DNA of 64,000 nt, taken from assembly GCA_000756795.1 (NCBI GenBank), contig CCSI01000004.1, positions 186,001 through 250,000 on the forward strand, written 5' to 3'. The stretch is from Qipengyuania vulgaris. Its GTDB lineage: Bacteria > Pseudomonadota > Alphaproteobacteria > Sphingomonadales > Sphingomonadaceae. Positions 25,241 through 34,552 of this stretch are shown piece by piece. Below the pieces are notes generated by a model. It saw only the letters and a program-made list of their open reading frames with translations, was not told where the DNA came from and made no database searches. Position 1 is the stretch's first letter, and every line of letters starts with the position of its first letter. A program made the translations under genes and the position numbers.

Positions 25241-26545
25241 TCAATGCACCGTTTGCGTGTCCTCCTCGACCGCAGGCGCGTGGTCCTTTTTTAGCTTCTC
25301 GATGAGGCGGCCGAGCGTGGCGCGCTGGACGAGGACGCTGAAGAGCACGGCGGCAAATGTCGCGGCGAGGATGAGGTCGCGCGTTTCGCCAGGCGGAAGC
25401 GAGAGGGCGAGCGCGATGGAGATGCCTCCGCGAAGTCCGCCCCACCACAGCACGCGGCCCGCGCCCTTGTCCTGCAGGCGCGCTGCCGGAATGGTCTTGG
25501 TCGAGACGAAGATGCCGACCGCACGCGCCATCAGCGTCAGGGGGATGGCGAGCAGGCCGAAGAGCAGCACTTCGCCGCTCACGGTCAGGACAATCATTTC
25601 GAGGCCGATGAGCAGGAACAGCACCGAATTGAGCAACTCGTCGAGCAATTCCCAGAACTTGAGCAGGTAATCGCGCGTCACGTCGCTCATCGCGTAGGTC
25701 ACGCCGTGATTGCCGATAAGTAGGCCCGCGACTGCCATCGCAAGCGGGCCGGAAATGTGGAGCTGGCTGCATAGCGCATAGCCGCCCATGACGACCGCCA
25801 GCGTTATCAGCACCTCCAGCGTGTATTCGTCCATTCCCGCAAGAGCGCGGTAGCCGAGATAGCCTGCGACAAGCCCCACGAGGATGCCGCCACCCGCCTC
25901 GATGGCGAAGAGTTCGGCGCCTTCGATGAAGGAGAACTCGTTCCCGCTCACCGCTGCGCCCAAGAGAATTATGAAGACCACGATGCCCACGCCGTCATTG
26001 AACAGGCTCTCGCCCGCAACGGCGCTTTGCAGCGACTTCGGCACGTTCTCTTCCTTGAGCACGCCGAGCACGGATACCGGGTCGGTCGGTGAAATCAGTG
26101 CACCGAAAACGAAGTACCAGATAGGCGCGAAAGTGAGGCCAATAAGCGAGCCCACACCCCACATGGCGAGCCCCACTAGCACGGTCGAAATCATCACCCC
26201 GACGGTGGATAGCAGCAGCACCGGCAACCACGCGACCTTGAGGCGGTCGAGGTCGACATGCAGCGCGCCGGCAAACAGCAGGAAGCTCAGCATCCCCTGC
26301 AGTAGCGTGTCGGTGAAGTTCATCTGTTCGAGCGTCGATGCGACCCAGTCGTCGAGCGTCACGCCGGGCAGGAAGGCGTCCGCTGCGGTCAGCGCGATGG
26401 CGGCAATCGCGCCCATGACGGTGAGGCCGATAACATGCGGCAGCTTGATGAAGTGATGGTTGAACCATCCGAGCAGGGCGGAGGCGACAACCAGCAGTGC
26501 GGCGATGTCGAAAGCGGAGAGCGCGGTCGCGGTTTCTTCGTGCAT
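25241..26545 (-). CDS. CPA1-type sodium/proton antiporter (NhaP-like)
   Basis: A 434-residue membrane protein with about twelve hydrophobic segments. The motif GALISPTDPVSVLGVLK and AGESLFNDGVGIVVF (with the paired ND and D residues of the ion path) are the signature of CPA1 exchangers, and WWGGLRGGISIALALSLP is the conserved late segment. It should exchange sodium or potassium for protons at the inner membrane. ATG 26545 (MHEETATALSAFDIA) is chosen because it sits just before the first helix. The short C-terminal tail has no TrkA domain. It diverges from the HPr-kinase-like gene. Confidence 0.9.
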   Translation of the reverse strand: MHEETATALSAFDIAALLVVASALLGWFNHHFIKLPHVIGLTVMGAIAAIALTAADAFLPGVTLDDWVASTLEQMNFTDTLLQGMLSFLLFAGALHVDLDRLKVAWLPVLLLSTVGVMISTVLVGLAMWGVGSLIGLTFAPIWYFVFGALISPTDPVSVLGVLKEENVPKSLQSAVAGESLFNDGVGIVVFIILLGAAVSGNEFSFIEGAELFAIEAGGGILVGLVAGYLGYRALAGMDEYTLEVLITLAVVMGGYALCSQLHISGPLAMAVAGLLIGNHGVTYAMSDVTRDYLLKFWELLDELLNSVLFLLIGLEMIVLTVSGEVLLFGLLAIPLTLMARAVGIFVSTKTIPAARLQDKGAGRVLWWGGLRGGISIALALSLPPGETRDLILAATFAAVLFSVLVQRATLGRLIEKLKKDHAPAVEEDTQTVH

Positions 26546-26622
26546 AACGAGCGCGATAGCGTGGAGTGCGAGCCAGAGGAAGCTTGCCTGTGGACGGGGC
26601 GCTGGGGCAGGGTCTTTGCGCC

Positions 26623-27516
26623 ATGCCGGAGCCTTTTCACTACCGCCATTCAGGCCTGCACATTGCCTCGCAGCTGGAGCTGCCCGAGTGGGAGGCATTC
26701 GGCTGCGACAAGGGCGAACCGGATGTGCGCATCGTCCTCTCCGACGAGCCGTGTCCCGACTGCCCGACCGATGGAAGCGTGGCAGTGGACGAGACCTTGC
26801 GCTTCGCGGTCGAGGGTATCGGCGGCTGGCAGGTCGAGGGCGGCCGCACCATTCACCTCCATCCCGGCCTCACGGCGGATGTGCCCGAACTGCGCCTGTT
26901 CACGCTCGGCAGCGCATGGGGTGCACTCGGTTACCAGCGCGGCTTTGCCATGTGGCACGGCAGCGCGGTTGAAATGGACGGGCGCGTGGTTTTGTTCTGC
27001 GGCGATGCAGGGGCGGGTAAGAGCACGATGGCGGCGGCGCAATGCGCCAGCGGAGCGCGGTTAGTCGCAGACGATCTCAGCCGCATCGAGCCTTCGGCGG
27101 GCGGCGCGCTCATCCATCCCTCCAGCATGCGCATCAAGCTTTGGCGCGAGGCGTTGGAGCATTTCGGCTGGCAGGACCGCATCCTCCAGCGCGATTACTA
27201 CCGCGAGGACAAGTTTCACTGCAGCGTGCCGTCGCATCATGCGGGAGGCGAGGCGCTGCCGCTCTCGGCTGTCGTCATCCTCGCCGACGCGGAGGAAACC
27301 CGCCTAGAGCGACTGTCCGGCTCGGCCGCGTTTGAGGCGGTGATGCAGGGCACGCTCTACCGGCCCGAAATGCTCGATGCGTTGGGCGGGTGGGGCGTGC
27401 AAGGCGGACTGGCTGCCCGCGTGCTGGGCGAGGTGCCCGCATGGCGCTGGGCGCGGCCCAAATCCTTCACCTCCGCCTCGCTCGATGCACCCATGGCGAC
27501 CATCCTCGAGCTTTAG
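26623..27516 (+). CDS. HPr-kinase-like P-loop protein, stand-alone
   Basis: A 297-residue protein. Residues about 1-115 form a beta-rich N-terminal domain (FHYRHSGLHIASQLELPEW) of the type seen in proteins annotated as HPr serine kinase-like. Residues 127-135 are a Walker A loop GDAGAGKST, followed by LVADDLSRI, which matches the HPr kinase core. The canonical phosphocarrier partners are not nearby, nor are PqqD, lasso-peptide or asparagine-synthase-like genes with which such proteins often occur. Its substrate is therefore open. The ATG at 26623 is taken; a GTG at 26566 would add 19 residues. Confidence 0.72.
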   Translation: MPEPFHYRHSGLHIASQLELPEWEAFGCDKGEPDVRIVLSDEPCPDCPTDGSVAVDETLRFAVEGIGGWQVEGGRTIHLHPGLTADVPELRLFTLGSAWGALGYQRGFAMWHGSAVEMDGRVVLFCGDAGAGKSTMAAAQCASGARLVADDLSRIEPSAGGALIHPSSMRIKLWREALEHFGWQDRILQRDYYREDKFHCSVPSHHAGGEALPLSAVVILADAEETRLERLSGSAAFEAVMQGTLYRPEMLDALGGWGVQGGLAARVLGEVPAWRWARPKSFTSASLDAPMATILEL

Positions 27517-27554
27517 CCGAGAACCTTGCGCCGCTCTCATGCGTTCGGTGCGGC

Positions 27555-29462
27555 ATGGAGGCCAGGTTTCGCCACATAGCCGACACAATTTCGCTCTGGG
27601 CGCGCCAGAGCGCGTGGCCGTGGCTGCGTGAAACGCTCTGGCCGTGGCTGCGCGACCGACCGCTGCGCTATACGCTTGCCGGGGCGGCGCTCCTCCTCCT
27701 GCTGGCATGGCAGGCCGTGGCCATCCCCCCGTGGAGCGCGGGCGAGCGCCGGGGCGAGCCGAGCCTCACCTTCCTCGCCAGCGACGGCAGCATTGTAGCG
27801 CGCCGCGGACCTGCACCGGTCGAGGAGATAGACGCCTCGGAGCTCCCCGATCATGTCCGCCATGCCTTCATCGCCATCGAGGACCGCCGCTTCGAGGACC
27901 ATGGCGGCATCGATCTGCGCGGCCTCGTCCGCGCCACGCTCGCCAACATGAGAGCGGGCGGGGTGGTCGAGGGCGGCTCCACCATCACCCAGCAATATGT
28001 GAAAAACGCCTACCTCACGCAGGACCGGACCTTCACGCGCAAGTTCAAGGAATTTCTGCTCGCCGACTGGATCGAGAACTGGATGGGCAAGGACGAGATC
28101 CTCTCGCGCTACCTTGAAAGCGCTTATTTCGGCGGCGGCCAGACCGGTCTGACCGCGGCTGCGCATTATTTTTTCGACACCACGCCGCAGGAACTGACGC
28201 TGGGTCAGGCCGCGATGCTGGCGGGCGTGATAAAGGCACCTTCCAATCTCGCGCCCACCGTCGACCGCGAAGCCTCGCTCGAACGGATGGAAGTGGTGCT
28301 CGACGCGATGGTCGATGCCGAATTCATCACTCGCGAAGAGGCCGACGCGGTGGAAGACCCGCAGGTCGAGAGAGGCGAAACCGGAGAGGTTGCCGCCGGA
28401 AGCTGGTTTACCGACTGGCTCTTGCGCGACATGGACGATGACGACTTTGGCGAGGTGCAGACCACGCTCGATGCCGACATGCAGGAGGCGGCAGAAAAAG
28501 CCATTGCGAATGCCCGCCTGGGCCGCGCCGAGGCCGCATTAATCGCTATCCGCCCCGATGGCCGCGTGCTGGCGATGGTCGGCGGCAAGGAATGGCAGCC
28601 CAAGGCTTTCAACCGCGCGCTCTTCGCCGAGCGCCAGCCCGGCTCCACCTTCAAGCTGTTCGACTATCTCGCTGCCCTGCGAGACGGGGCCACGCCCGAG
28701 GACGTGATGCTCGACGCCCCGCTCGATATCGATGGATGGCAGCCAAAGAATGGCTACAAGGGCTATTACGGTCCGGTAACCATCCGCGAAGCCTTCGCCT
28801 TCTCCAGCAACACAGTGGCCGTTCGTGCAGCACAGACGGCGGGCTACGACGAAGTGCGCAAGGCCGCCCGGGACCTCGGCGTGCATTCCGAACTGCCCGA
28901 GGCAGACAGCCTGCCGCTGGGCACGGCTAACGTGACGCTGGCCGAATTGGTTACTGCTTATGCGGCGTTCGCGGGCGGAAGTTATCCGGTCAAACTCTAT
29001 GGCATCGAGGATGACTTCGACGAGCCGGACAACAAGCTCGCTCGCCACGACGAATGGGCGCCGATGCTCGACCTGCTTTTTTACGCGGCGAATTACGGCA
29101 CGGGTAAACGCGCCGCGCTTCGCGTGCCAACCTTTGGCAAGACCGGCACTACGCAGGACGGGCGCGACGCCTTGTTCGTGGGCTTTGCGGGCAATGTGGT
29201 GACGGCCGTGTGGATCGGCCGCGACGACAACAAGCCCGTGTCGGGCGCGAGCGGCGGGCGGCTTCCAGCGCAGATCTGGCGCGATTTCATGTCGCAAATC
29301 GAGCTTGAGCCGATGGCCTTGCCCTACATTCCGGGCGGGCGCCTCGACCAGCTTCGCGAGCCACTGCCTCAATTCGAAGCTGCTCCCCAGCCTCGCGCCG
29401 AACCGCGCCCACCCAAGAGGAAAGACAGGAAGCGCCGGCGCGGTCCGCGCCACACCCGCTAG
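27555..29462 (+). CDS. class A penicillin-binding protein (PBP1-type)
   Basis: A 635-residue bifunctional peptidoglycan synthase. One membrane helix (residues about 37-58) is followed by the GT51 glycosyltransferase domain (IAIEDRRFEDHGGID, then EGGSTITQQYVKN), a short linker and the transpeptidase domain with SxxK Ser364 (STFK), SSN at 417-419 and KTGTT from Lys529. All catalytic motifs are intact. The C-terminus is proline- and arginine-rich. ATG 27555 puts the helix near the N-terminus; an in-frame extension to 27390 lies inside the previous gene. It is followed by tRNA-Phe on the other strand. Confidence 0.93.
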   Translation: MEARFRHIADTISLWARQSAWPWLRETLWPWLRDRPLRYTLAGAALLLLLAWQAVAIPPWSAGERRGEPSLTFLASDGSIVARRGPAPVEEIDASELPDHVRHAFIAIEDRRFEDHGGIDLRGLVRATLANMRAGGVVEGGSTITQQYVKNAYLTQDRTFTRKFKEFLLADWIENWMGKDEILSRYLESAYFGGGQTGLTAAAHYFFDTTPQELTLGQAAMLAGVIKAPSNLAPTVDREASLERMEVVLDAMVDAEFITREEADAVEDPQVERGETGEVAAGSWFTDWLLRDMDDDDFGEVQTTLDADMQEAAEKAIANARLGRAEAALIAIRPDGRVLAMVGGKEWQPKAFNRALFAERQPGSTFKLFDYLAALRDGATPEDVMLDAPLDIDGWQPKNGYKGYYGPVTIREAFAFSSNTVAVRAAQTAGYDEVRKAARDLGVHSELPEADSLPLGTANVTLAELVTAYAAFAGGSYPVKLYGIEDDFDEPDNKLARHDEWAPMLDLLFYAANYGTGKRAALRVPTFGKTGTTQDGRDALFVGFAGNVVTAVWIGRDDNKPVSGASGGRLPAQIWRDFMSQIELEPMALPYIPGGRLDQLREPLPQFEAAPQPRAEPRPPKRKDRKRRRGPRHTR

Positions 29463-29484
29463 TTCTTACAGATTGTCAGGAAAG

Positions 29485-29560
29485 TGGTGCCCGGGGACGG
29501 ATTCGAACCGCCGACACTGCGATTTTCAGTCGCATGCTCTACCAACTGAGCTACCCGGGC
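29485..29560 (-). tRNA. tRNA-Phe (anticodon GAA)
   Basis: Seventy-six bases fold as a cloverleaf on the minus strand: acceptor GCCCGGG / CCCGGGC, D-arm TAGCTCAGTTGGTAGAGCA, anticodon loop CTGAAAA with GAA, T-arm GGTTCGAATCC, and an encoded 3' CCA. It lies 90 bases downstream of yacG in the same direction, a common arrangement in alphaproteobacteria. Confidence 0.97.
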
Positions 29561-29650
29561 TTACCCTCGCTGCGGCCAGTCAAAAACGGCGCTGCAGCGG
29601 TTGGAGTGCGCGCCTATGGCGAAGGCGCGCCCGCTTGGCAAGGGCCTATT

Positions 29651-29830
29651 TCAATCGTCTTGCGGCTTGACCACTTCGGCAGCGATTTCCTCGGGCAAAG
29701 CGGGGCGTCCGGGGACGGCATAACCATCGCCGAACCACTGTGCGAGGTCGCGGTCGCGGCAGCGGGTGGAGCAGAACGGCTTGTGCTCTTCGGTGCGCGG
29801 TTTCTTGCAGATGGGGCAGGGCTTATTCAT
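29651..29830 (-). CDS. yacG: DNA gyrase inhibitor YacG
   Basis: A 59-residue zinc protein with four cysteines in CPICKK and FCSTRCRDRDLAQWF, the YacG pattern. In E. coli YacG binds GyrB and inhibits gyrase. ATG 29830 gives the expected N-terminus MNKPCPICKK. It overlaps the end of the RNase E/G gene by 8 bases and is the last protein gene of the infA-maf-RNase-yacG block. Confidence 0.93.
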   Translation of the reverse strand: MNKPCPICKKPRTEEHKPFCSTRCRDRDLAQWFGDGYAVPGRPALPEEIAAEVVKPQDD

Positions 29831-30770
29831 GGCCCACCACTTGGGCAGCGGCTGCCTCGATGGCAAGGCCGGGGTCGGTCTCTATCCGCAGAGTGCGGCC
29901 CGTGCGGCGTTCCACGAGGGCGAGCCATTCGGGCTTGAGCTTTGCTTTCAAGGCGGGGTGGACAGTGAGCAGCGTCACGCCTGCGCCTTCGACCATTTCC
30001 GCGCGGCGCAGCGCCATCCGTGCCGCCATGCCTACGCGCGAGGTGGCGAAGCGGTGGAGCAATGAGGGGCCTTCGAGCCGTGCTACCAGCTGGACGAGGC
30101 CGAAACCGTTCATCGCGGTGCGCTCGTGCGGCCAGTCCGCCAAAGCGTCCTCCAGGGCAACATCCACGGCCTTTCGGTCGGCCTTGGCCTGCAGGGTCGG
30201 GAAATCGACAGCGATGGAGCCGCCGAGGTCGAACTGGCGCAGCGCGTTCGCGAGTGGCTCGACAGCGGCCAGCGCGAGCGAGCGTAAATCGAGGTCGCCG
30301 TCGATATCTACCAGCGTCATGGCCGGCGTGACAGCGAAGAGCAGCGAGCCGCCGCTGAAGGCAATCTCGCCCGAGCTGGCGGCGTGCCAGACATCCTCCC
30401 ATGCACCCGCGGGAAAGCGATGGACGCGGCGGGCAGTGTCGAAAATGTCCTCTCCCGCCGAAACCAGAGCCGCAGGCCGCGCGGCCGGCAGTTTGTAGCG
30501 CCCGCGCTCGGTCATGGCGGCGCGGGTGATGGCGAGGTCGAGCGTGCTTCCTTCGCTGGCGTCGCGGGGAAGCTTGTCGACCAGCACTTCGCGGCCCTCG
30601 GCAGTCACTCCCGTGCCGCGTGTCCCGCGCTTGGTGGTGAGTTTGGCCGAGACCTGTTGTCCGGCGTGCAATTCACCCGGCCAGCGACTTTTCGCTGCCA
30701 GAACCTTGTCGCCATCCATCAGGAGCGCGCGGGTCTCGCCAACGCCTTCCTCGACCAGCCACTCAGGCAA
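29823..30770 (-). CDS. ribonuclease E/G family protein, short form
   Basis: A 315-residue protein of the short RNase E/G type often found between maf and yacG in alphaproteobacteria. An S1-like N-terminal part (VSAKLTTKRGTRGTGVTAEGREVLV) is followed by the catalytic core with FAVTPAMTLVDIDGDLD, where the acidic residues bind metal, and VDFPTLQAK. It lacks the long scaffold tail of RNase E. The start is taken as TTG 30770 (LPEWLVEEGVGETRALL), overlapping the maf stop by 8 bases; there is no nearby ATG that fits the family. Confidence 0.8.
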   Translation of the reverse strand: MPEWLVEEGVGETRALLMDGDKVLAAKSRWPGELHAGQQVSAKLTTKRGTRGTGVTAEGREVLVDKLPRDASEGSTLDLAITRAAMTERGRYKLPAARPAALVSAGEDIFDTARRVHRFPAGAWEDVWHAASSGEIAFSGGSLLFAVTPAMTLVDIDGDLDLRSLALAAVEPLANALRQFDLGGSIAVDFPTLQAKADRKAVDVALEDALADWPHERTAMNGFGLVQLVARLEGPSLLHRFATSRVGMAARMALRRAEMVEGAGVTLLTVHPALKAKLKPEWLALVERRTGRTLRIETDPGLAIEAAAAQVVGHE

Positions 30771-31338
30771 TGTCGAAACCTGCGGCTTTGAGCAGCGAGC
30801 GCGTTTCGTAGAGCGGCAGGCCGACGACGCCCGAATGGCTGCCCTGGATGCGGGAGATGAGGCCCTCGGCGATGCCTTGAATGGCATATCCACCCGCCTT
30901 GCCGTCCCACTCGCCGCTGGCGATGTAGGCGTCGATTTCTTCTGGGGAGAGGCGTTTGAACATTACCACTGTCTCGCTCAACCGCTCGCGCATCGAGCCG
31001 TCGGGAGCGCGCAGGGCAATGGCGGAGAGCACGCGGTGGCGGCGGCCGGACAGGAGTTCGAGGCACTTGCGCGCGGTGGCCTCGTCCTCGGCCTTGGGCA
31101 GGATGCGGCGGCCGGCAGCGACTACCGTGTCGCCCGCCAGCACGAAGCCTTCATCGCTGGCTGCAGCCTCGGCCTTCTCGCGCGCCATGCGTTTCGCATA
31201 GTCACGCGGAAGTTCACCCTTGGCGGGCGTCTCGTCGATATCGGCAGGCGCGATCGCGTCAGGCGTCAGCCCGAGGCGCGCGATAAGCTCGCGGCGGCGC
31301 GGACTGGCGGAAGCGAGGATGAGAGTGGGCTTGCCCAC
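30763..31338 (-). CDS. maf: Maf family nucleotide pyrophosphatase
   Basis: A 191-residue Maf protein: LILASASPRRRELIARLG at the N-terminus, VLAGDTVVAAGRRILPKA in the middle, SGRRHRVLSAIAL and GYAIQGIAEGLISRI later. These match house-cleaning pyrophosphatases that hydrolyse non-canonical or modified NTPs such as dTTP/UTP or m7GTP. It follows infA with a 6-base gap and overlaps the RNase gene. Confidence 0.93.
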   Translation of the reverse strand: MGKPTLILASASPRRRELIARLGLTPDAIAPADIDETPAKGELPRDYAKRMAREKAEAAASDEGFVLAGDTVVAAGRRILPKAEDEATARKCLELLSGRRHRVLSAIALRAPDGSMRERLSETVVMFKRLSPEEIDAYIASGEWDGKAGGYAIQGIAEGLISRIQGSHSGVVGLPLYETRSLLKAAGFDIA

Positions 31339-31344
31339 GCGTGT

Positions 31345-31602
31345 TTACTGCGGACCGGGGCCCTGGCCGGGACCGCCACGACCGGGCATGAAGCGGTAGG
31401 TGATGCGCGCCTTGGTCAGATCGTAAGGCGTCAGTTCGCACAGGACCTCGTCGCCGACCAGCACGCGGATGCGGTTCTTGCGCATCTTGCCGGCCGTGTG
31501 GCCGAGCACTTCGTGGCCGTTCTCGAGCTCGACGCGGAACATGGCGTTGGGCAGCAGTTCCACAACGCGCCCGCGCATTTCGAGAAGTTCTTCCTTGGCC
31601 AT
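31345..31602 (-). CDS. infA: translation initiation factor IF-1 with C-terminal extension
   Basis: An 85-residue protein whose first about 72 residues are a standard IF-1 OB fold ([19 protein letters not shown], then [32 protein letters not shown]). The usual bacterial length is about 72, and here a Gly/Pro-rich tail ([12 protein letters not shown]) follows. ATG 31602 is the family start. It heads the infA-maf-RNase-yacG block on the minus strand and diverges from the second TonB receptor. Confidence 0.95.
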   Translation of the reverse strand: MAKEELLEMRGRVVELLPNAMFRVELENGHEVLGHTAGKMRKNRIRVLVGDEVLCELTPYDLTKARITYRFMPGRGGPGQGPGPQ

Positions 31603-31801
31603 TCGTGTCCTTAAATAATGCAGTTGGTCGAGTAATGTCGCGCGCCCATAGCGGGAGGCGGGATAAAAGGGAAGAGTTTGGCATTCAGGCAAGTGCAAGG
31701 ACTGCGCGACGATTTGTTACGCTTCAACTCCTTGTCCCCCTTCGGATTTTACCCGAAGAGCCGCGTGCGGGGGGTCACACAGGCAAAGCGAGACTGCACT
31801 C

Positions 31802-34552
31802 TTGGCCAGAAACTCCCGTAAATCCGCGCTGTTGGCGCTTACTGCCATATGGGTATGGCAGGTTCCTTCCGCAATGGCGCAGGATGCCGAGCCGAGCGAA
31901 CAGGAGGCTGGAGAGGACCAGGCGACCCGTGAAAAGCCGCGCGTCGAGGATGGCGATATACTCGTGTTTGGCACCCGGTTGAAGGGCCAGCTTAATGTCG
32001 ACCGCCCCCCGCTTGCGGAATATGACGAGGCAGACATCGCGGCGCTGGGTGCGGGCTCGATTGCCGACATCGTCGCCGCGATCACGCCGGCGACCAACAG
32101 CGGTGCGCGCGGCAGTCGCGGGGGTGGGCGGCCGGTCTTCCTCATCAATGGCATCCGCGTGTCGGGCTGGCGTGAATTCCGCAGCTATCCGCCTGAATCG
32201 GTCGCCAAGGTCGAGGTTTTCTCGGAAGAAGTCGCCCAGCGCTTCGGCTATTCGCCCGACCAGCGCGTGGTCAATATCATCCTCAAACCCAACTTCCAGA
32301 GCCTGTCGGGCGAGGTGGAGTACGAACAGCCCGAAGACGGCGGCTTCTCGCGCAACGAGCAGGAGCTGACCTGGCTCAAGATCGGCGAGAAGGGCAGGCT
32401 CAACCTGAATTTCGAAGCCGAAGACCGCAGCCTGCTAACCGAGGCCGAGCGTGGGCTGGTGACGGCAGGATCGCCCGAGGCCGCCGAATTCCGCAGCCTT
32501 GTTCCCGACACGATGAGCGCGCAGCTTGAGGCTAACTACGCCCGCGCGGTTATCGAGACGGGAACCTCCTTCAACATCAACGGCACCGTCGCCCATAGCG
32601 AGAGCCGCAGCCTTTCAGGACTGGCCACAGACGGCACGACCCCGCTCGAACGGCGCGGGGAGGTGGACAGTTATTCCGCAGCGCTTTCTGTTAACCAGCC
32701 GCTGGGCGCATGGGTTGCGACCTTTACGAGTGATGCCAACATCACGCGCGCTGAAACCGAAATAGACCGCAATGATGCGAACGGTTTCGATACGGCGCTG
32801 AGCCGCACCTACACCACGGTCAACAAGGTGACGGTGAATGGCTTCCCGCTCCAGCTTCCGGCTGGCGAACTCAGCACCACGCTCGATTTAAACCTCGACT
32901 GGACTCGCCTCGAAAGCGAAGATTCACGGGTCGAGGACGACCTAGATCTGACACGCCGCCGTTTCGGTGGCGGTCTGAATGTTACCGCCCCGATTGCCCG
33001 GCGTGGTGGAGGGCTGGGGGCGATAGGCGACATCAGCCTCACCGCCACCGGCGGGGTGGAGGATTTGTCCGACTTCGGCACGCTCGCGAACTGGACGCTG
33101 GGTGCAAGCTGGTCGCCCTTCGAAAAACTGAACCTCAGCGCTACCCGCATCTGGCGCGAGGTCGCACCGTCGCTCACCAATCTCGGCAGCCCGCGTATCG
33201 ATGAATTGAACGCGACCGTCTTCGATTACCGCAGCGGCGAAACCGTGCTGGCGACGCTGGTGACGGGCGGCAATCCGGACCTCGTCGCCGAAACGCAGGC
33301 CGACTGGAAATTCGGCGCGAACTGGGAACTGCCCTTCTGGAAAGATACGCGGGTCAGCGCGGATTACGGTATCAACCGGTCGCGCGATGTGACCTCGACG
33401 CCGGCCTTCAGCTCTGCCTTCGAGCAGGCCTTCCCTGACCGGGTTGAACGTGATGTCGACGGCACATTGCTTGCCGTCGATCGGCGTCCGTTGACCCTGT
33501 TCGAAACGCGCAGCCGTATCCTTTCCTTCGGCCTCTTCTCGCGCGGGCAAATCGGCAAGGCGCCTGCGCGCCCCGAACGCAGCGGGCGTGGCGGACCGCC
33601 GCAAGGCGCGGCAAGCAGCGGGCAGGGCCGTCCGGGCGGCGGCGGCGGTTTCGACCCTGCGCGGATGCAGGCCATGCGCGAGGCCTTCTGCAACACGCCC
33701 GAAGGCGAGACGCCCGACCTGTCGCAAATCCCCGAGATGTTCCGCGCGCGCCTGCTCGATGCGGACGGCAATCCCGACCCCGAGAAAATCGCAGCCGCCC
33801 GCGCGCGCTTCTGCGGGGCGGAAGCGGACGAGCGCAGCGAGCGCTTCGCCGCCATGCGCACCGCCATCTGCGCCGACCCGCCCAAGCTCGACGACTTGCC
33901 CGAGGAAATGCTCGCGCGGTTGAAGAACGAAGACGGCGAGATCGACCCCGAGAAGTTGAAAGCCCTGCGCGAACGCATGTGTAGCGCCGACGGGGCCCAG
34001 CAAGGCCAGTCAGGCGGCGGTCGCCGTCGCGGCGGCATGGGTGCTATGATGTTCGGCGGCAATCCGTCCGACACGCGCCCGCGCTACTTCCTCAGCCTCA
34101 ACCACAACATCTATCTCGAAAGCGAAGTACTGCTGGCAGAGGGCGGTCCGCTGTTCGACCAGCTCGACGGCTTCGTGCTCGGCGGCGGTGCGCCTGCGCG
34201 CCATTCCTCGGTGCTCGAAGGCGGCATCTTCTGGCAGGGCTATGGCCTACGCCTTTCAGCCCGATACACGGGCGAGGCGGTAGTACGCGGCGGCGATTTC
34301 CCCGGCGCGAGCGACCTCTTCTTCGACGACCTCGCCACTTTTGACATCCGCCTCTTCGCCAATCTCGGCGAGATATTCGAGAAGGAAGACGGCTGGATGG
34401 ACGGACTTCGCGTGTCCTTCCTCGTCGACAATGTCTTCGACGGCCAGCGCCGCGTGACCGACGAGAACGGCGTGGTCCCCGATGCCTACGACCCGCGCCG
34501 CATCGACCCGACGGGCCGCTATTACGGCATCGATATCAGGAAGGTTTTCTAG
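31802..34552 (+). CDS. TonB-dependent receptor with cysteine-repeat insert in the barrel
   Basis: A 916-residue receptor. A signal peptide ends near residue 26 (PSAMAQ). The plug includes RPVFLINGIRVSGWREF and YPPESVAKVEVFSEEVAQRFG, and the barrel ends IDIRKVF with a terminal Phe. Between barrel strands, at about residues 600-755, lies a Gly/Arg-rich, cysteine-containing insert (33,590-34,060) with two related modules, each starting AMR-A-C and ending ARARFC or LRERMC, with LDADGNPDPEK or NEDGEIDPEK between. The insert is unlike a barrel strand and is probably an extracellular loop or periplasmic turn. The start is TTG 31802, which fits the signal peptide, but no strong ribosome-binding site is seen. 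The substrate is unknown. Confidence 0.85.
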   Translation: MARNSRKSALLALTAIWVWQVPSAMAQDAEPSEQEAGEDQATREKPRVEDGDILVFGTRLKGQLNVDRPPLAEYDEADIAALGAGSIADIVAAITPATNSGARGSRGGGRPVFLINGIRVSGWREFRSYPPESVAKVEVFSEEVAQRFGYSPDQRVVNIILKPNFQSLSGEVEYEQPEDGGFSRNEQELTWLKIGEKGRLNLNFEAEDRSLLTEAERGLVTAGSPEAAEFRSLVPDTMSAQLEANYARAVIETGTSFNINGTVAHSESRSLSGLATDGTTPLERRGEVDSYSAALSVNQPLGAWVATFTSDANITRAETEIDRNDANGFDTALSRTYTTVNKVTVNGFPLQLPAGELSTTLDLNLDWTRLESEDSRVEDDLDLTRRRFGGGLNVTAPIARRGGGLGAIGDISLTATGGVEDLSDFGTLANWTLGASWSPFEKLNLSATRIWREVAPSLTNLGSPRIDELNATVFDYRSGETVLATLVTGGNPDLVAETQADWKFGANWELPFWKDTRVSADYGINRSRDVTSTPAFSSAFEQAFPDRVERDVDGTLLAVDRRPLTLFETRSRILSFGLFSRGQIGKAPARPERSGRGGPPQGAASSGQGRPGGGGGFDPARMQAMREAFCNTPEGETPDLSQIPEMFRARLLDADGNPDPEKIAAARARFCGAEADERSERFAAMRTAICADPPKLDDLPEEMLARLKNEDGEIDPEKLKALRERMCSADGAQQGQSGGGRRRGGMGAMMFGGNPSDTRPRYFLSLNHNIYLESEVLLAEGGPLFDQLDGFVLGGGAPARHSSVLEGGIFWQGYGLRLSARYTGEAVVRGGDFPGASDLFFDDLATFDIRLFANLGEIFEKEDGWMDGLRVSFLVDNVFDGQRRVTDENGVVPDAYDPRRIDPTGRYYGIDIRKVF

